Assembly (NCBI GenBank): GCA_016648135.1
Contig: JADDOH010007943.1
Coordinates: 1 to 64,000, forward strand
Length of the DNA: 64,000 bases
Direction: 5' to 3'
Source: Agrypnia vestita
Lineage: Eukaryota; Arthropoda; Insecta; Trichoptera; Phryganeidae
The notes under the pieces were generated by a model that worked only from the letters and a program-made list of their open reading frames with translations, ran no database searches and was not told the DNA's origin. Made by a program: the position numbers and the translations under genes. Numbering within the stretch: position 1 is the first letter of the stretch; the number at the start of each line of letters is the position of its first letter. Shown here one piece after another: positions 1-11,480 of this stretch.

Positions 1-1590
1 TTACATTTGGAAGGCATATAATATTTCGTTATATGAAATGTTTCGATTAGACCGGGTTTATTTTAGTTATCGAAAGAATATTTAGTTTATTTTAATAATT
101 TTTTTTGTTTATGGTTAATAGTAAGAGTCCGTTAAAATTATAGCGAATAAATTCTGGGATTAAAATACGTTTAGTGAAAAATATATAGCTGATCTCGCGG
201 GGTATCAGGTTCAGCCCATAATAATCTAGATTTTCATTTCGGTTAAAATTATATAGAGTAATTCCGTGAGAATCGGGGTTTATTTACAATTTTACAGATG
301 TATGAAATTTCATTATTCTAAAAAATTATATAAAATAGTCTCGTGGGGGCCGGGGTTTATTTACGGTTTTACAGAAGTACAAGTTTCACTATTTTATAAA
401 GTATATAAAATTGCTTCCGTTCGGCCCGGGTTATCTTATATTATATAGGAAAACATAGGTCCCGCGCTATTAAAACATATAAAAACGTTTCATGTGGCCG
501 GGATTATTCCGCGCGTTGGGGAAAGTCTATAAGGTAAAAAATATGTTTAATTTGATTCTGGTTATTTTATATTTTATGAAAGATATTTGCCTCGCGGACT
601 TAATCTATTAAAAATTGTTTCAATTAGTTCTGGTTATACTTTAGGAGTGATGTAAACTTCGCGATTGTATAATTTGGGGTACTTCGTATTGTACGAAGAC
701 GTAAATCTCGCGTATAAAAACGTGTATAGAAAAAAACGTATATCATGTATTCAAACATATAAAACTTCTAGTACATTGTTTCGTCAGACCGGGGTTGTAT
801 TATACTTATAAAGATGTTATAGGGCCTCGTTATATTGAAAATATATAAAAACCGCCTGGGGCCGGGTCTTCTTATTTATAAACTATATAAGATTTCGTTA
901 CATTTAGTTATATAAAATGCTATCATTCGGGAATTCGCGTTTCATTTTAAGCATATATAAATATAGGGTCCCGTTTTTGAGCAATGTTAGTGTTTCGTTT
1001 AGAATTCGCGCCTTCATTTAATAAATATGAAACATGTAGATTTCAATCAGAACTATTTTAAAATGATTCGTTTAGAAATTCGCGTCTTGTATTATAAATG
1101 TGAAAATTATAGTATTCGTTTTGAGCTAAAACGTGTGAACATAGAAGCACTACAGCTTTGACCGCTATTTTTGTTTACTATGCCTAGGACATTCTTGCGG
1201 TGTATTAGGCTTGATGATAAAATTTAAACTCTTACTCTGTTTAAAATATACGTAGTGTCTCCGCCTAGATTGGCTTCACGATATACCTTATGAAATTTGT
1301 AAGTTCCGTTGTCCTAAAATTATATAAAATTACCTTCGTTTAGATCGGGTTATATCATATTCCTCGTGGAACGCGTAAACCACGTTGTCCTGAAACTAAA
1401 TAAGGATGTTTCATCTAGACCGGGTTCATTTTACATTTTAGGAAGAATATAAGTCCCGCGTCTTTCACTACATAAAATGGATTTGGTAAGATTGGGGTTG
1501 TTTATACTTGTAGAAATTACAGAATCCCGTTATTCCTAAACTATATTAAAATGATAAATTATATTAAAATGATTTAAACTATATTAAAAT
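1..1590. repeat. Degenerate ~75-bp satellite array, open at left edge
   Basis: A loosely conserved unit recurs. It has a core like accgggtttattttatat, then an AT stretch, a cccgcgttatt-like block and a second AT stretch ending in tatataaaatngtttc. Cores are visible near 50, 268, 345, 420, 493, 555, 627, 787, 862, 1350, 1423 and 1495. Consecutive good pairs are 62-77 bp apart. No open frame of useful length spans it. It looks like an old, diverged satellite or tandem array continuing beyond the window. The exact monomer length is my estimate by eye. Confidence 0.6.
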
Positions 1591-1630
1591 TTGCCGGAGA
1601 GTGGATATCAAATATTCGAGATGATAATAA

Positions 1631-1945
1631 AATTATTTATTTATTTTTTATTTATTTGTCTACGCCCATTAGGCTTTTACATAAAGAGTTTAAAATAAAT
1701 TTCAAAAAGCACATACATTAAAAGTTTCAGGAATAGCACCAAATCATGAGTATAAAAATTAAAAATGTAGAGTAGGTAACGAGCAGCAATGCGTATAGGC
1801 TTTTACATGAAAAAAATATATCATAAAATTAAAAGAACATACATTAAACAATATAAATTACAAGTAGCAAATTATTAAAAGTACCGGAATAGCACCAAAA
1901 CATGAGTACAGAAATTAAAAATATAAAGTACAAAGCGGCAATGTG
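1631..1945 (-). mobile_element. LINE 3' end with (TAAA)n tail and duplicated 3'UTR
   Basis: On the minus strand the segment ends in a TGTAAAAGCC...GGGCG hairpin-like block followed by a (TAAA)n tail, seen as tttatttatt at 1631-1662. Upstream of it are two copies of a ~125-bp block, each containing aatagcaccaaa and catgagta, starting near 1672 and 1797. The same tail plan occurs at 2771 (+) and 33980 (-). I read it as the 3' terminus of a CR1/Jockey-type non-LTR retrotransposon; the clade is an inference. Confidence 0.5.
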
Positions 1946-2313
1946 AACGAAAAATATATATTACCCACCATTACATATTAACAGCTGAAGTCAGTAACGA
2001 AGCAGTATTGCCTCTTTAAGTGTAAACTTTACTTTCTCCAGACTGTCGACGAAGATGTCAATTATGCAACCATATTCATTACATTATATTAAGAATAATA
2101 TAATTTTGTTATCAATGCACAAACTTGGCAATGAACTACCTACATATGTCGACATTTTAAATCTAACTCTCTCAAAATTTAAAAAACACTATATGATCAT
2201 TTCTTTTCAAAATATTAAATTTTTATATAATGTCTTAAATCTTTTTATATGTATAGCTGGCTATTCAAATTTAATATTGCTATATTATCGGTGAGTAAAA
2301 ATTTCTGAGATCA

Positions 2314-2770
2314 CTACTTTACACTTTTTTGCATATATACTTTTTTTACATACATGTCTAACCTCATTATGTTTAAACTATGTATATATACTTTTTTACA
2401 TTTATACCCTTTATTTTTCTTTTACATTTAATCGTTTGTTGTATTTTAATTATGTATAAACCTGCTACTTTACACTTTTTGCAAATATACTTTTTTTTAC
2501 ATATATTTCTAACCTCATTATGTTTAAACTATGTATATATATATACCTTTTTACATTTATACCCTTTATTTTTCTTTTACATTTAATCGTTTGTTGTATT
2601 TTAATTATGTATAAACCTGCTACTTTACACTTTTTTGCATATATACCTTTTTTACATACATGTCTAACCTCATTATTTTTAAACTATGTATATATACTTT
2701 TTTACATTTATACCCTTTATTTTTCTTTTACATTTAATCGTTTGTTGTATTTTAATTATGTATAAACCTG
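2314..2770 (+). repeat. Three tandem ~150-bp units in the LINE 3'UTR
   Basis: The units start at ctactttacac (2314, 2465, 2620). Each holds a ttgcatatatac-like block, catgtctaacctcatta, a pyrimidine-rich core and tttgttgtattttaatta. Spacing is 151 and 155 bp and the units are very similar, so the duplication is recent. The short open frames inside (68 and 81 codons) only reflect this repetition and are not genes. Confidence 0.85.
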
Positions 2771-2799
2771 TTGTAAAAGGCTATTAAGCCGTGTAATTA

Positions 2800-2861
<62 letters not shown>

Positions 2862-2862
2862 G
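2800..2862. repeat. (TAA)n microsatellite
   Basis: About 20 uninterrupted taa units ending in aagaagaagaa. It forms the tail of the LINE 3' end just described. Confidence 0.95.
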
Positions 2863-2879
2863 AAGAAGAATAAAACTAA

Positions 2880-3915
2880 ATCGGCGGACCCTAAAAGTAA
2901 TACGTATTGACCTTATAAAGATGTAGACTAGTGGGGTTTTATTATAGAAGCAATCAATCCTTTAACAACAACAAGTGGACAAGTGGTTGCGTCATGGGTT
3001 TGTTAAAACTTATAAATGGATGGAATCCTAGATTCGAAGCTTAATCCCGGAATTTCGGATAAATATAAGAATATGTAACATCGGAAAATAACGGGTAACG
3101 GGTTTTATGAAAAATATCGGTGCGTATAATCATTAGAGTATGATCATTAGACTTAGAGTCTAGTCTCGATGACCCGGGTAAGTACGGATGCGTAAGGACT
3201 ATGTTACAGTATTATTAAGATATATGAATACTTACAATTGTCGAGCTAGAGTCTAATTCCGGTATCTCGAGGAATATAAATTTAAGGAAAAGAAAATAAT
3301 GTCTGGTTTCGGTTTGGTTAGAGTATATACACCGTATAGTTGCAGAGGCTGGATACTAAGCCCCAGCTACGAAAACCTATAAGCGCGTAATGGCAGGATC
3401 AAAGGTTAGGTCGCGAACTATAGTTAATTGGGGGCCTGTGAATCGTATGCGCGTGCAAGGCAAGTGTCCGCAATCCTTAGGTATAAAGTGAGGTACATAA
3501 AGTGAAACTACGATGCACTGGAATGGATATAATCGGCGGCAGATGGGTAAGTCATGTCATCCTCTTTCCGTTTTGAGATTATAACGATATATAAAGGTGG
3601 CGCACGATTAAGAAGAATGGTCTCGGGTTCGACACCCCAGACAGAGACGGAAGAAGCGCCGACAGTGAAAGCTAACCCCTGTACCGTAAACTTAAAATAT
3701 TATTTTATCCACAGGTGTTTGTTTGCATGTTGGATCCGTACTGACCATAATAGGGGCGAATTAATTTGCCAAATAACCCTTCTCTGCATGTGTGTGAACT
3801 TCCAGGGATCGCGCGGCCCGTGTGCTCGACGCCGAACTTAATTATTCATTTCTATTTATTTATTTAATTGATGATTCATTAATTAATTAGGTATTTATTT
3901 GTCTATTCATATGCC
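2880..3915. other. No gene recognised
   Basis: Mixed-composition DNA with scattered in-frame stops. A 95-codon open frame at 3554-3841 has no recognisable motif and no splice context I would trust. Confidence 0.4.
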
Positions 3916-3917
3916 GC

Positions 3918-5180
3918 GTCCCAGTTATATATAGTCAGGCGGCGTTTCGATAGCATCATCATCATCACCATCATCAGCAGTGTCCCAGTTATATATTGTC
4001 AGGAGACGTTTCATTAGTATCATCATCATCACCATCATTAGCAGCGTCCCAGTTGTATATAGTCAGGAGGCGTTGCGATAGTATCTTCATCAACATCATC
4101 GTTAGCAGTGTCCCAGTTATATATAGTCAGGAGGCGTTTCGATAGTATCATCATCATCATCATTAGCGGTGTTTCAGCTATATATCGTCGTTACGACGAT
4201 ACGTTACGATAGTATCATCATCATCATCATCTTCATTAGCGGTGTTCCAGTCATATATAGTCAGGAGGCGTTCCGATAGTATCATCACCATCATTAGCAG
4301 TGTCCCAGTTGTATATCGTCAGGAGACGTTTCAATAGTATCATCATCATCATCGTCATTAGCGGTGTTCCAGTCACATATAGTCAGGAGGCGTTCTGATA
4401 GTATCATCATCATCACTAGCGGTGTTCCAGATATATATCGTCGGGAGGCGTTGCGATAGTATCATCATCATCATCGTCATCACTAGCGGTGGTTCAGCTT
4501 TATATCGTCAGGAGGCGTTTCGATAGTATCATCAAAATCATCATCATTAGCAGTGTCCCAGTTATATATTGTCAGGAGACGTTTCAATAGCATCATCATC
4601 ATCACCATCATTAGCAGCGTCCCAGTTGTATGTAGTCAGGAGGCGTTTCGATAGTATCATCATCAACATAATCGTTAGCAGCGTCCCAGTTGTATATAGT
4701 CAGGAGGCGTTGCGATAGTATCTTCATCAACATCATCGTTAGCAGTGTCCCAGTTACATATAGTCAGGAGGTGTTTCAATAGTATCATCATCATCATCAC
4801 CACTAGCAGTGTACCAGTTATATATAGTCAGCGGGCGTTTCGATAGCATCATCATCATCATCATCATCATTAGCGGTGTTTCAGCTATATATCGTCAGGA
4901 GTCGTTACGATAGTATCATCACCATCATTCGCGGTGTTTCGGCTATATATAGTCAGGAGACGTTACGATAGTATCATCATCATCATCATCATCACTAGCG
5001 GTGGTTCAGCTATATATCGTCAGGAGGCGTTTCGATAGCATCATCAATGTCATCGTTAGCGGTGTCCCAGTTGTATATCGTCAGGAAACGTTACGATAGT
5101 ATCATCATCATCATCATCATCATTAGCGGCGGTTCAGCTAAATGTCATCAGGTGACGTTTCGATAGTGACATCATCATCT
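3918..5180. repeat. ~64-bp minisatellite with internal (ATC)n, about 20 units
   Basis: Each unit reads roughly tcccagttatatatagtcag, gaggcgtttcgatagt, then a variable (atc)n run and attagcagtg. Unit starts are near 3920, 3983, 4047, 4110, 4170, 4249, 4303, 4367, 4427, 4494, 4557, 4620, 4685, 4748, 4810, 4880, 4938, 5007, 5066 and 5133. Length variation (about 54-79 bp) comes mostly from the embedded ATC microsatellite. Degraded units reach about 5275. Confidence 0.93.
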
Positions 5181-5284
5181 TCATCAGTGATGGCAGGGTT
5201 CCAGTTACACATCAGTCGGAGATAATTAGGCAGATCCCATCATCATCGATGGCAGGATTCTAGCTGTACACCATTTGGAGAAAA

Positions 5285-6828
5285 TACACCGACATCCCTG
5301 GCCAGGGGCTAGGCATATCCCTAATGTCCAGATCCACCTTTCCATCTACTAATACGAGGGGTCATGGCCTCGTGAAACCACATGGCAACCAACCATTACA
5401 AGTATTTATTTATGTATTGTATATGTAAGTATATGTATGTATATTATATTTTATTCGTATGTATCTATTCGTACGTAGTGTATGAGGGGGCTCTTCACGG
5501 GTGGCACAACACCCGTGCGGATGTCTTCCCTCGTCTGGAATGGATTGAACGTATTGATGCATATCAGATTATAATAAGTACTACCTGGGAGGGTGGTTGC
5601 AGTCACTGTAGTGTCGCGAATGGCCAATGGGCTGCAGTTGCTCACAGGCGAGGGTTGGGGAGCCTAGGAAACTCCCCCTCCCCACTCGCATATTTTGACT
5701 TGACAGGTGGCCCGGGACCATCTTTACAGTAGCTTCAGTATATATACCGTAGTTTAACTTAGTTTAACCTGGAGGAGTTGGAATTCGGGGGGCAAACTGG
5801 CTCTGAGCCCGGACGCCAGACACTGACGCGAGGGATGGTGCGGTACTTTGCACAGAAGAGGCCCAACATGAAAAGGCGCATCCAGGCTCAGGTCAACGTA
5901 TCCGGAACTCGTGTCGGGAGAAGGAAGATGGGATCAGTCACCGATGAGCCTTTGGGTACGGAGGGGCCGAATTTAAAGCAACCACAGTTTCCGCGTACAC
6001 ATACATTTACACATTCCTTCTACAAACCCCTTATCCATTAGAACCCAACGTACCACTAGAATGAGACATAGGGCCAGATACAGGTAACGGAACTTAGGCC
6101 GGCTAGTAAATAAACGTAACAATGTAATTGATATAAAGATAATGCAGAGTAAAAATAAAAGATCGTAGGGAATAAGCACAGCGAGATAACGGCGGAAGAT
6201 AAAATTATTAATCAGCGAGGGCGTCGAAGACGGAATCATCCATAGGAGCGGCTACGAAGGACTCGAGGGCTTTCAGGGGATCTATGTACTCTATATGTGC
6301 ATGCGCATGTGATAACGGCACGTCACTAACCTTTCCAGTGGATGGCGGTCGATCCCATACAGGTAGGACAATGGGGGATCGAGCGGAGAGGGCATTGAAG
6401 CAGAGGATCGCGCACTCTGGAAGCGCAGCTACACCAGATGCAGTGGTTTCAGTCCGTAGGAATGATAGGTAAATAATATAGGGCCACGGAACATAGTATG
6501 TTTAGCAATTGCACCGTAGGGCTTAATTGACGTGCTAGGTAGTTTTGTTTGCGTTTTCCATGAACATTCACGAACTTCATACCCCAGTATTTAATTTAAG
6601 AAAAGCTTGCGTTAGGGTTACCACTAAACCAATTCATCCCCTATAGTTCGAAACAAAAAATTACACAACGTGAACTGGGGAGGTCTTGAATAAAGCGAGG
6701 GTGTTTGGAAATACTACGTTAAAAGCCGTAGAGCCTTCACCCGACGTAGATAGATAGCTTGTTTGCCTCTAACAAGGCGTAAACTCAGTTAGGAGTAGGA
6801 TCGAGCTGAAAGGCGAAGAAGAGGAGTC
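5285..6828. other. No gene recognised; moderately GC-rich unique-looking DNA
   Basis: Open frames of 60-116 codons exist on both strands (for example 5382-5732 and 5778-6041) but show no motif I recognise and have no supported starts or splice sites. Part of this block may be the non-coding end of the transposon remnant that begins at 6830. Confidence 0.35.
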
Positions 6829-6829
6829 A

Positions 6830-8050
6830 TCACAAGCATAAAAGGTACTGCTTCTGTTCTTCCTGAGCCGTTATTTTGCCATGAAAATCTTGCATTAATT
6901 TCACAGTTCTTTCTAGAGTATCGTTGACTGCTTTAAGATAATTAACTTTTCTTTTTGCGTCCATAAAAACAATATTTTCTTTCCATGACGTAATACTATG
7001 TTGAAGGAAAGTATTTTCAATCTTCAATCTTGAAAATAAATTCCTAATTGAGGTAGGCACAAGCTGATCCAAAGTTTTATCCAAAACAGCATAGGCTCTA
7101 TCTTTTCCCGAAAAACTATCCAGTTTTGGAACAGAAAGAAGTTCTTTATCATCAAAGAAATCATCACCGGTAACCGTTCTTCATTAGAACTCCTGAAGTC
7201 TAATCCAAGTAACAGTTTCCCGTACCCGTATTGATGAACAGTTACTATATCAGGCACATGATTTTGAAAATCCATCGTAATAGCCGCTGCCCTTTCTTTC
7301 CTAATTTGAGATTGAATCCTTTGAATGGACAATTTATTAATTGGATATTAATCTATGGTGAGACCAAGCGCTTCTACGGCGGCCTGAAGAATATAGACGG
7401 AGTCTCTAATGCTCAGCTGGCATCTGCCTAAAGCCGCAATCAATTTTGGTGAAATAAAATCCTTTTTCGCTCTTTTTCCTGACGTTTCAATCGCTACAGC
7501 AGCGGTTGGATGTCTCAGCAAAGGTTCTTTGCCAGAACAATTTTCATATTAATGAATGTATATTATAGATATCTCACAGAGACGAAACTGTATTTCTTAT
7601 GGGAAAGTAGGTATAGAAGTCATTTGGGTGTATATAGGACTTATGACCTATCTTGTGGTTGGCTTAAGTGATCACTTTACACAATGTAACATTCGCCATT
7701 TCCACCCATGATAGAATATACCATGCTTACTAATTTTTTGAAAGTTGTATATATGTTCAAATTATGGAAAATGGCTTTGTACAGGCCGCATGGAAAGGCG
7801 GTTACAACTCATATGTGAAAGCTTGCCACACAATTTGAACATATATACAACTTTTAACTTTATCTTCCTCTATCTTCATTCCTTTGAGGGCATCTACGTG
7901 TGCAATATCAAATAAGTTATCCAAATCCATTTGGACTTTTTCAGATCGCCGTTTGTGAATTTCTTGGGATATTGTACTCTTATTTTGAAGTTCCGCAAAA
8001 TATGATAAACATCAACAAGTTTCTTAACACAATTTGGAAGTGATTTCGTG
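6830..8050 (-). pseudogene. Decayed multi-copy transposon-like ORF of unknown class
   Basis: Reading the minus strand in broken frames gives the following order. First is RIPTKSLPNCVKKLVDVYH, then a frameshift, then LDNLFDIAHVDALKGMKIEED. An inverted repeat follows (7741-7854), then non-coding DNA. Next is FISPKLIAALGRCQLSIRDS, followed by VYILQAAVEALGLTID and RKERAAAITMDFQ. Last is DKTLDQLVPTS to a stop at 6830. This order and spacing match, from memory, a repetitive family of uncharacterised proteins common in insects and cnidarians, probably carried by a DNA transposon. Frameshifts, stops and the insertion show it is dead. I cannot name the superfamily. Confidence 0.5.
7741..7854. mobile_element. 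114-bp element with 23-bp perfect inverted repeats
   Basis: The arms at 7741-7763 and 7832-7854 (aaagttgtatatatgttcaa plus 3 more bases, and its complement) are perfect. They enclose about 68 bp. The element interrupts the decayed ORF between the KIEED block and the rest, so it probably inserted into it. Confidence 0.75.
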
Positions 8051-8397
8051 GGTATTCTAGCCTTTTTCCCAGAAAATAATGCATTCGCAAATAACTAGAT
8101 TAGAGCTTTCACTGACAGTCAATTTAACTTCACAAATACAGAAAAACAACACCGCAAGAACTTGTCGATTTGATGGTAATTTTGCATGTTTTATTTAGTG
8201 ATTTACCCCCCTGAATAAGAATATACTTAGTTTTTACACTTTGTAATTCAACCGACATTTTATTCAAATTAAATAAACTGTGTTGATATCGCGAACAATT
8301 AATCTGAATGATGACAAAGTGAGTGCGTGCTGCTCGCGCGCTTGCCCTTTAACATAACTTGTATGAAAATGTTGCGACACAATACGGCACGGGTTAA

Positions 8398-9287
8398 GGG
8401 GGGGGTAAGGTTTTTAACTTTTTTTTTGCATTTTAATTTTTTAAATGAATGTATAACATCGCAAGAATATTGTGTCAAAATTTCAAGCCAATTGGAGCAA
8501 AATTGACGAAATTATGAACATTTGAGCGATACCAGACTGATTTTCTATACCTGCTCGGGCAGCTAAGAGACGCGCTCACCTGAGGACTACCGGACGTGCT
8601 ATTTGTATTGGAAGAGTTTTGCGTAGACAAGGACAAAAAGATGCTGATGATGAAAGCTCTTTGCTGTGTGAACATGGCATCGACGATTATGTGTAAGTAT
8701 AAAATAAGTGTTGAGTTTTATTTTAAATTTTACAGTGTGCAAAACTTTAAAGCGTGTTCCCCACATCTCACGTTTTCAAAGTCGGTGTCCATCATAACTT
8801 CAAAACTACTGCACCGATCCTTTTGAAATTTTGAACACTATTTCTGTACACAATTTACAAGGTAACGCTGGAGACTTTTTTCAAATTTGTTATTAATTTT
8901 TATTTTTTAATAACAAATTAGTCAATATTTTTCGCAAAAAATCGCGTTTTTCCCTTCAAAGTGTTCCAAAAAATTTAAAAATTTAAATTTCAAAAAACCC
9001 TCCCAGCGTTACCTGGGAAAACCTATTATCTAACGAATGAACTTTGATTTTTTGATTTCAGATGATCTAGCACCAAGATATGATGGACACCGCAATTCTA
9101 CTTTTTTCCAAGACACGTCCGAATAATTGCTGCCATTGCGGTATTTTTTAATATTTCGTCTTGAAAATTTTACACAATATTCTTCAAATGTCATACTTTA
9201 ATGTACCACTGATTTTAATAAAGAGATTTTAACTGTGTCATCACAAAAACATGCCTTTTTTTGTATGAATTAACCTTACCCCCCCCC
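8398..9287. mobile_element. Non-autonomous element, TTAA target duplication, G-run termini
   Basis: TTAA at 8394-8397 and TTAA at 9288-9291 flank inverted termini GGGGGGGGTAAGGTT (left) and AACCTTACCCCCCCCC (right). The interior is AT-rich with a short GC-richer part near 8550-8620 and no usable ORF. The TTAA duplication is the signature of piggyBac-type integration, although the G-run terminus is not the standard piggyBac end. A second member lies at 55411-56237. Confidence 0.75.
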
Positions 9288-9300
9288 TTAATGTGTTAAA

Positions 9301-9380
9301 TATGGGACACCCATTAGGGTGTCCCTTATTTTTCAACTCGAAACAAATATTTATATGTATTAACATATAAATATTTGTTT
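9301..9380. repeat. Two adjacent hairpins
   Basis: The first is gggacaccc / gggtgtccc with a tiny loop at 9304-9325. The second has perfect 18-bp arms at 9341-9358 and 9363-9380 (aaacaaatatttatatgt and complement) with a 4-nt loop. Both lie directly beside the TTAA element's right end. Confidence 0.75.
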
Positions 9381-11100
9381 AAACAAGGAAGGGTAATTTC
9401 TTGTGAAAAAGAAAACACCCATTCTTCTAATAGAGTGAATGCCCTAAAAGAATTAAAGTTTTGTTATTTTCTTGTCAAATAATTTCATTTATCATGTAGT
9501 AGGCTACACTGAGAATGTCTTATATGTACCAGTAATAAAATTATATTCAAGCTTACACTTGAAACTATTGCTCTTGAAAATGTCAGAAACTACACATGAG
9601 CTAATCTGCAAAATTGAGAGGACATTAAGTATAATATTACATGGTCACCAAAACTTACAATACAGACACGGATACAGATATGGTGCCTTGCTGTGGCAAT
9701 AAGCTACCGAGCCTCTTAACGGATTACAACACTTATCAAAAAATATTTTTTCTTTTGCTTTATCTTATTATAGCTTGAAGTTCTAGAAATAATTTGAGTC
9801 TTCACTAATTCAAAAAAAAAAATTAATTAGCTGAGTTATAGCATTTTGAAGCTAGTATGGTAGATGAATTCTTAACTCCTGCGTGTCGTGGTGTAACGTA
9901 GGTCTACATGTCATAGAAAATATGAAATATCTACCTTATTTACGAAAACTAAAACGTCACATTTTTTGTTATCATCGAATAGACATTTTCACACCAAAAT
10001 GACTAAATTAAACTGTTACGAATGTACGGATTTATTAATTAAAAAATATTTATTCATTACTCTTGTATTTTCGGCCAGTGTGTAAAAGAGAGCAGAATAT
10101 TGCACGTCGCAGTTAAATTGAGCAAGAAAGAGTACGACAATACCACACATTTTATGTAGGACAGAGATGGCGGTTGCTCGGGTTTCGGTGAAAGAGAAAA
10201 TAATATTGAAAGAGTACGGTAGAGTCGCGTAACACGTGTTAAACAAAGACGGACTGCAGGTGACTGAGGCGACTGCGTCGTTGATTGGTGAAATTCGACC
10301 ATGATTTTATAATTTAAAAAATAATGCAAATATGTATGTCTTATCTGTATTGAAAATATATATTTTTTACCACATATTAAAAACTATATCGATTTTTAAT
10401 CATGTAACACTGTGTTACACCATCCTTCCCGAAGGTATTTTTTAGCACAGTCTTTTAAGAGTTAATGTAGTTTCATCACTACAAAGTATTAAATGATTTT
10501 GAGTTTTTCACAAAACTGTGTTGGAGAAATGGAAGAAACACGAATGGTAGAGAAAACGAAGAGAGTTACGAACATTTCCCTTTATTTATTGCACCAGATG
10601 TGGAAAAAAAGGAGAACTTCTAACAGAATGTTTAGGCAGATACATGCAATATCCTAAAATTTGGTGCTTTGCTCTGTAACATTTGAATTCCAGTTTGAAA
10701 ATTTTAAAACTTGCCACTTTTTTGCTGCAGCTATCTACAACAAAGGACATACTCGCATTTTACAAACAATAAAATTGCTGCAAATCGCTCAAAAAAACAA
10801 CACATATTGCTGATTAGTAGGACGAACAGCGAGTTATGAATTAGACAACGAAAAAGAATGGTGCCGACTATGCAGCACAAAAGTGACTCGTACAGCTCTT
10901 GGAAGGAAGGATTATGGATCTGGTATAGCAGATTAACTAAAAATTGTTGATAAATATTAGTTTTTTGTACTTACAACTTCAAATGTGATTTTCTCCAAAC
11001 TACTTTTTTCAAATTGGCAGAAAAGATAGAGTGAAAACTATTTGAGCGATTGATTCAGTTCAAGCTTTTTGTTTAAAAAAATAATGGAAATTGGAAAATA
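9381..11100. other. No gene recognised (intron or downstream DNA of PEX13)
   Basis: AT-rich DNA. I searched the minus strand for the next PEX13 exon (membrane segments and the region before the SH3 domain) and did not find it. Open frames at 10016-10329 (-) do not resemble PEX13 or any transposon I know. Confidence 0.4.
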
Positions 11101-11104
11101 AAAA

Positions 11105-11462
11105 TTAACTAACTAACCATCACGACGTTTCAGAGAGGAAAGATCGCCATATTCTTCAATCTTGGAGCACCATTTTAGCTTCTGCTACATTCATACATCT
11201 TCTCATGCATGCTCTACAGTTGTTAAGGTTTTCAACAGGGTCACCCTCCAAAACTTGTAGTATCTGATAATGCCAAGTCTTTCACAGACTTTCTCTATTC
11301 CTGTTGCCTTCAACACTCGCACCGTATATTTTCTTAACCATCCTTTCCTCACTTACACATACTACACAATCAAACTATCTCAGCACTCCTTTCTTTATTC
11401 TATTTACCACGCTGCAACCAGCATTACATTAACTTCTAATTTGTCAATAGTGAGGAATAAAT
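11105..11462 (-). mobile_element. LINE 3' end with TTAG-repeat tail (copy 1 of 6)
   Basis: On the minus strand the sequence ends in ...CGTGATGGTTAGTTAGTTA. It is homologous to the segments at 30274, 31530, 38671, 46894 and 51978. The best copy, at 46894, encodes the matching reverse-transcriptase C-terminus. This one has lost its frame. It sits in PEX13 intron 2, only 18 nt beyond the exon 2 splice donor. Confidence 0.8.
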
Positions 11463-11480
11463 ATTATATTGTGATTTTAC

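Larger units (their letters stand above)
2055..2865 (+). mobile_element. LINE 3' end: ORF remnant, repeated 3'UTR, hairpin, (TAA)n tail
   Basis: A 79-codon open frame at 2055-2294 contains ELPTYVDILNLTLSKFKK, which resembles the extreme C-terminus of LINE reverse transcriptases (LP..I....S...FKK.LK). It is followed by three ~150-bp 3'UTR repeats. Next comes the block TAAAAGGCTATTAAGCC, a small hairpin, and then a (TAA)n tail. The order ORF end, UTR, hairpin and microsatellite tail is what LINEs with short tandem tails look like. The copy is 5'-truncated and the ORF assignment is weak on its own. Confidence 0.5.

Noticed and set aside
2380..2765. Two hydrophobic open frames with near-identical repeated peptides
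   Set aside because: Artefact of the ~150-bp tandem repeat translated twice; composition is AT-rich UTR.
3918..5180. CRISPR-like regular array
   Set aside because: Units are contiguous with an internal ATC microsatellite and no distinct spacers, and the genome is eukaryotic; it is a minisatellite.
5382..6041. Open frames of 116 and 87 codons in GC-richer DNA
   Set aside because: No domain, no splice support, and no similarity I can name; left unassigned.
10016..10329. Minus-strand open frames that could have been PEX13 exon 3
   Set aside because: They lack the membrane-segment and R.L.....LYR.. features expected after exon 2, and no acceptor in the right phase was found.
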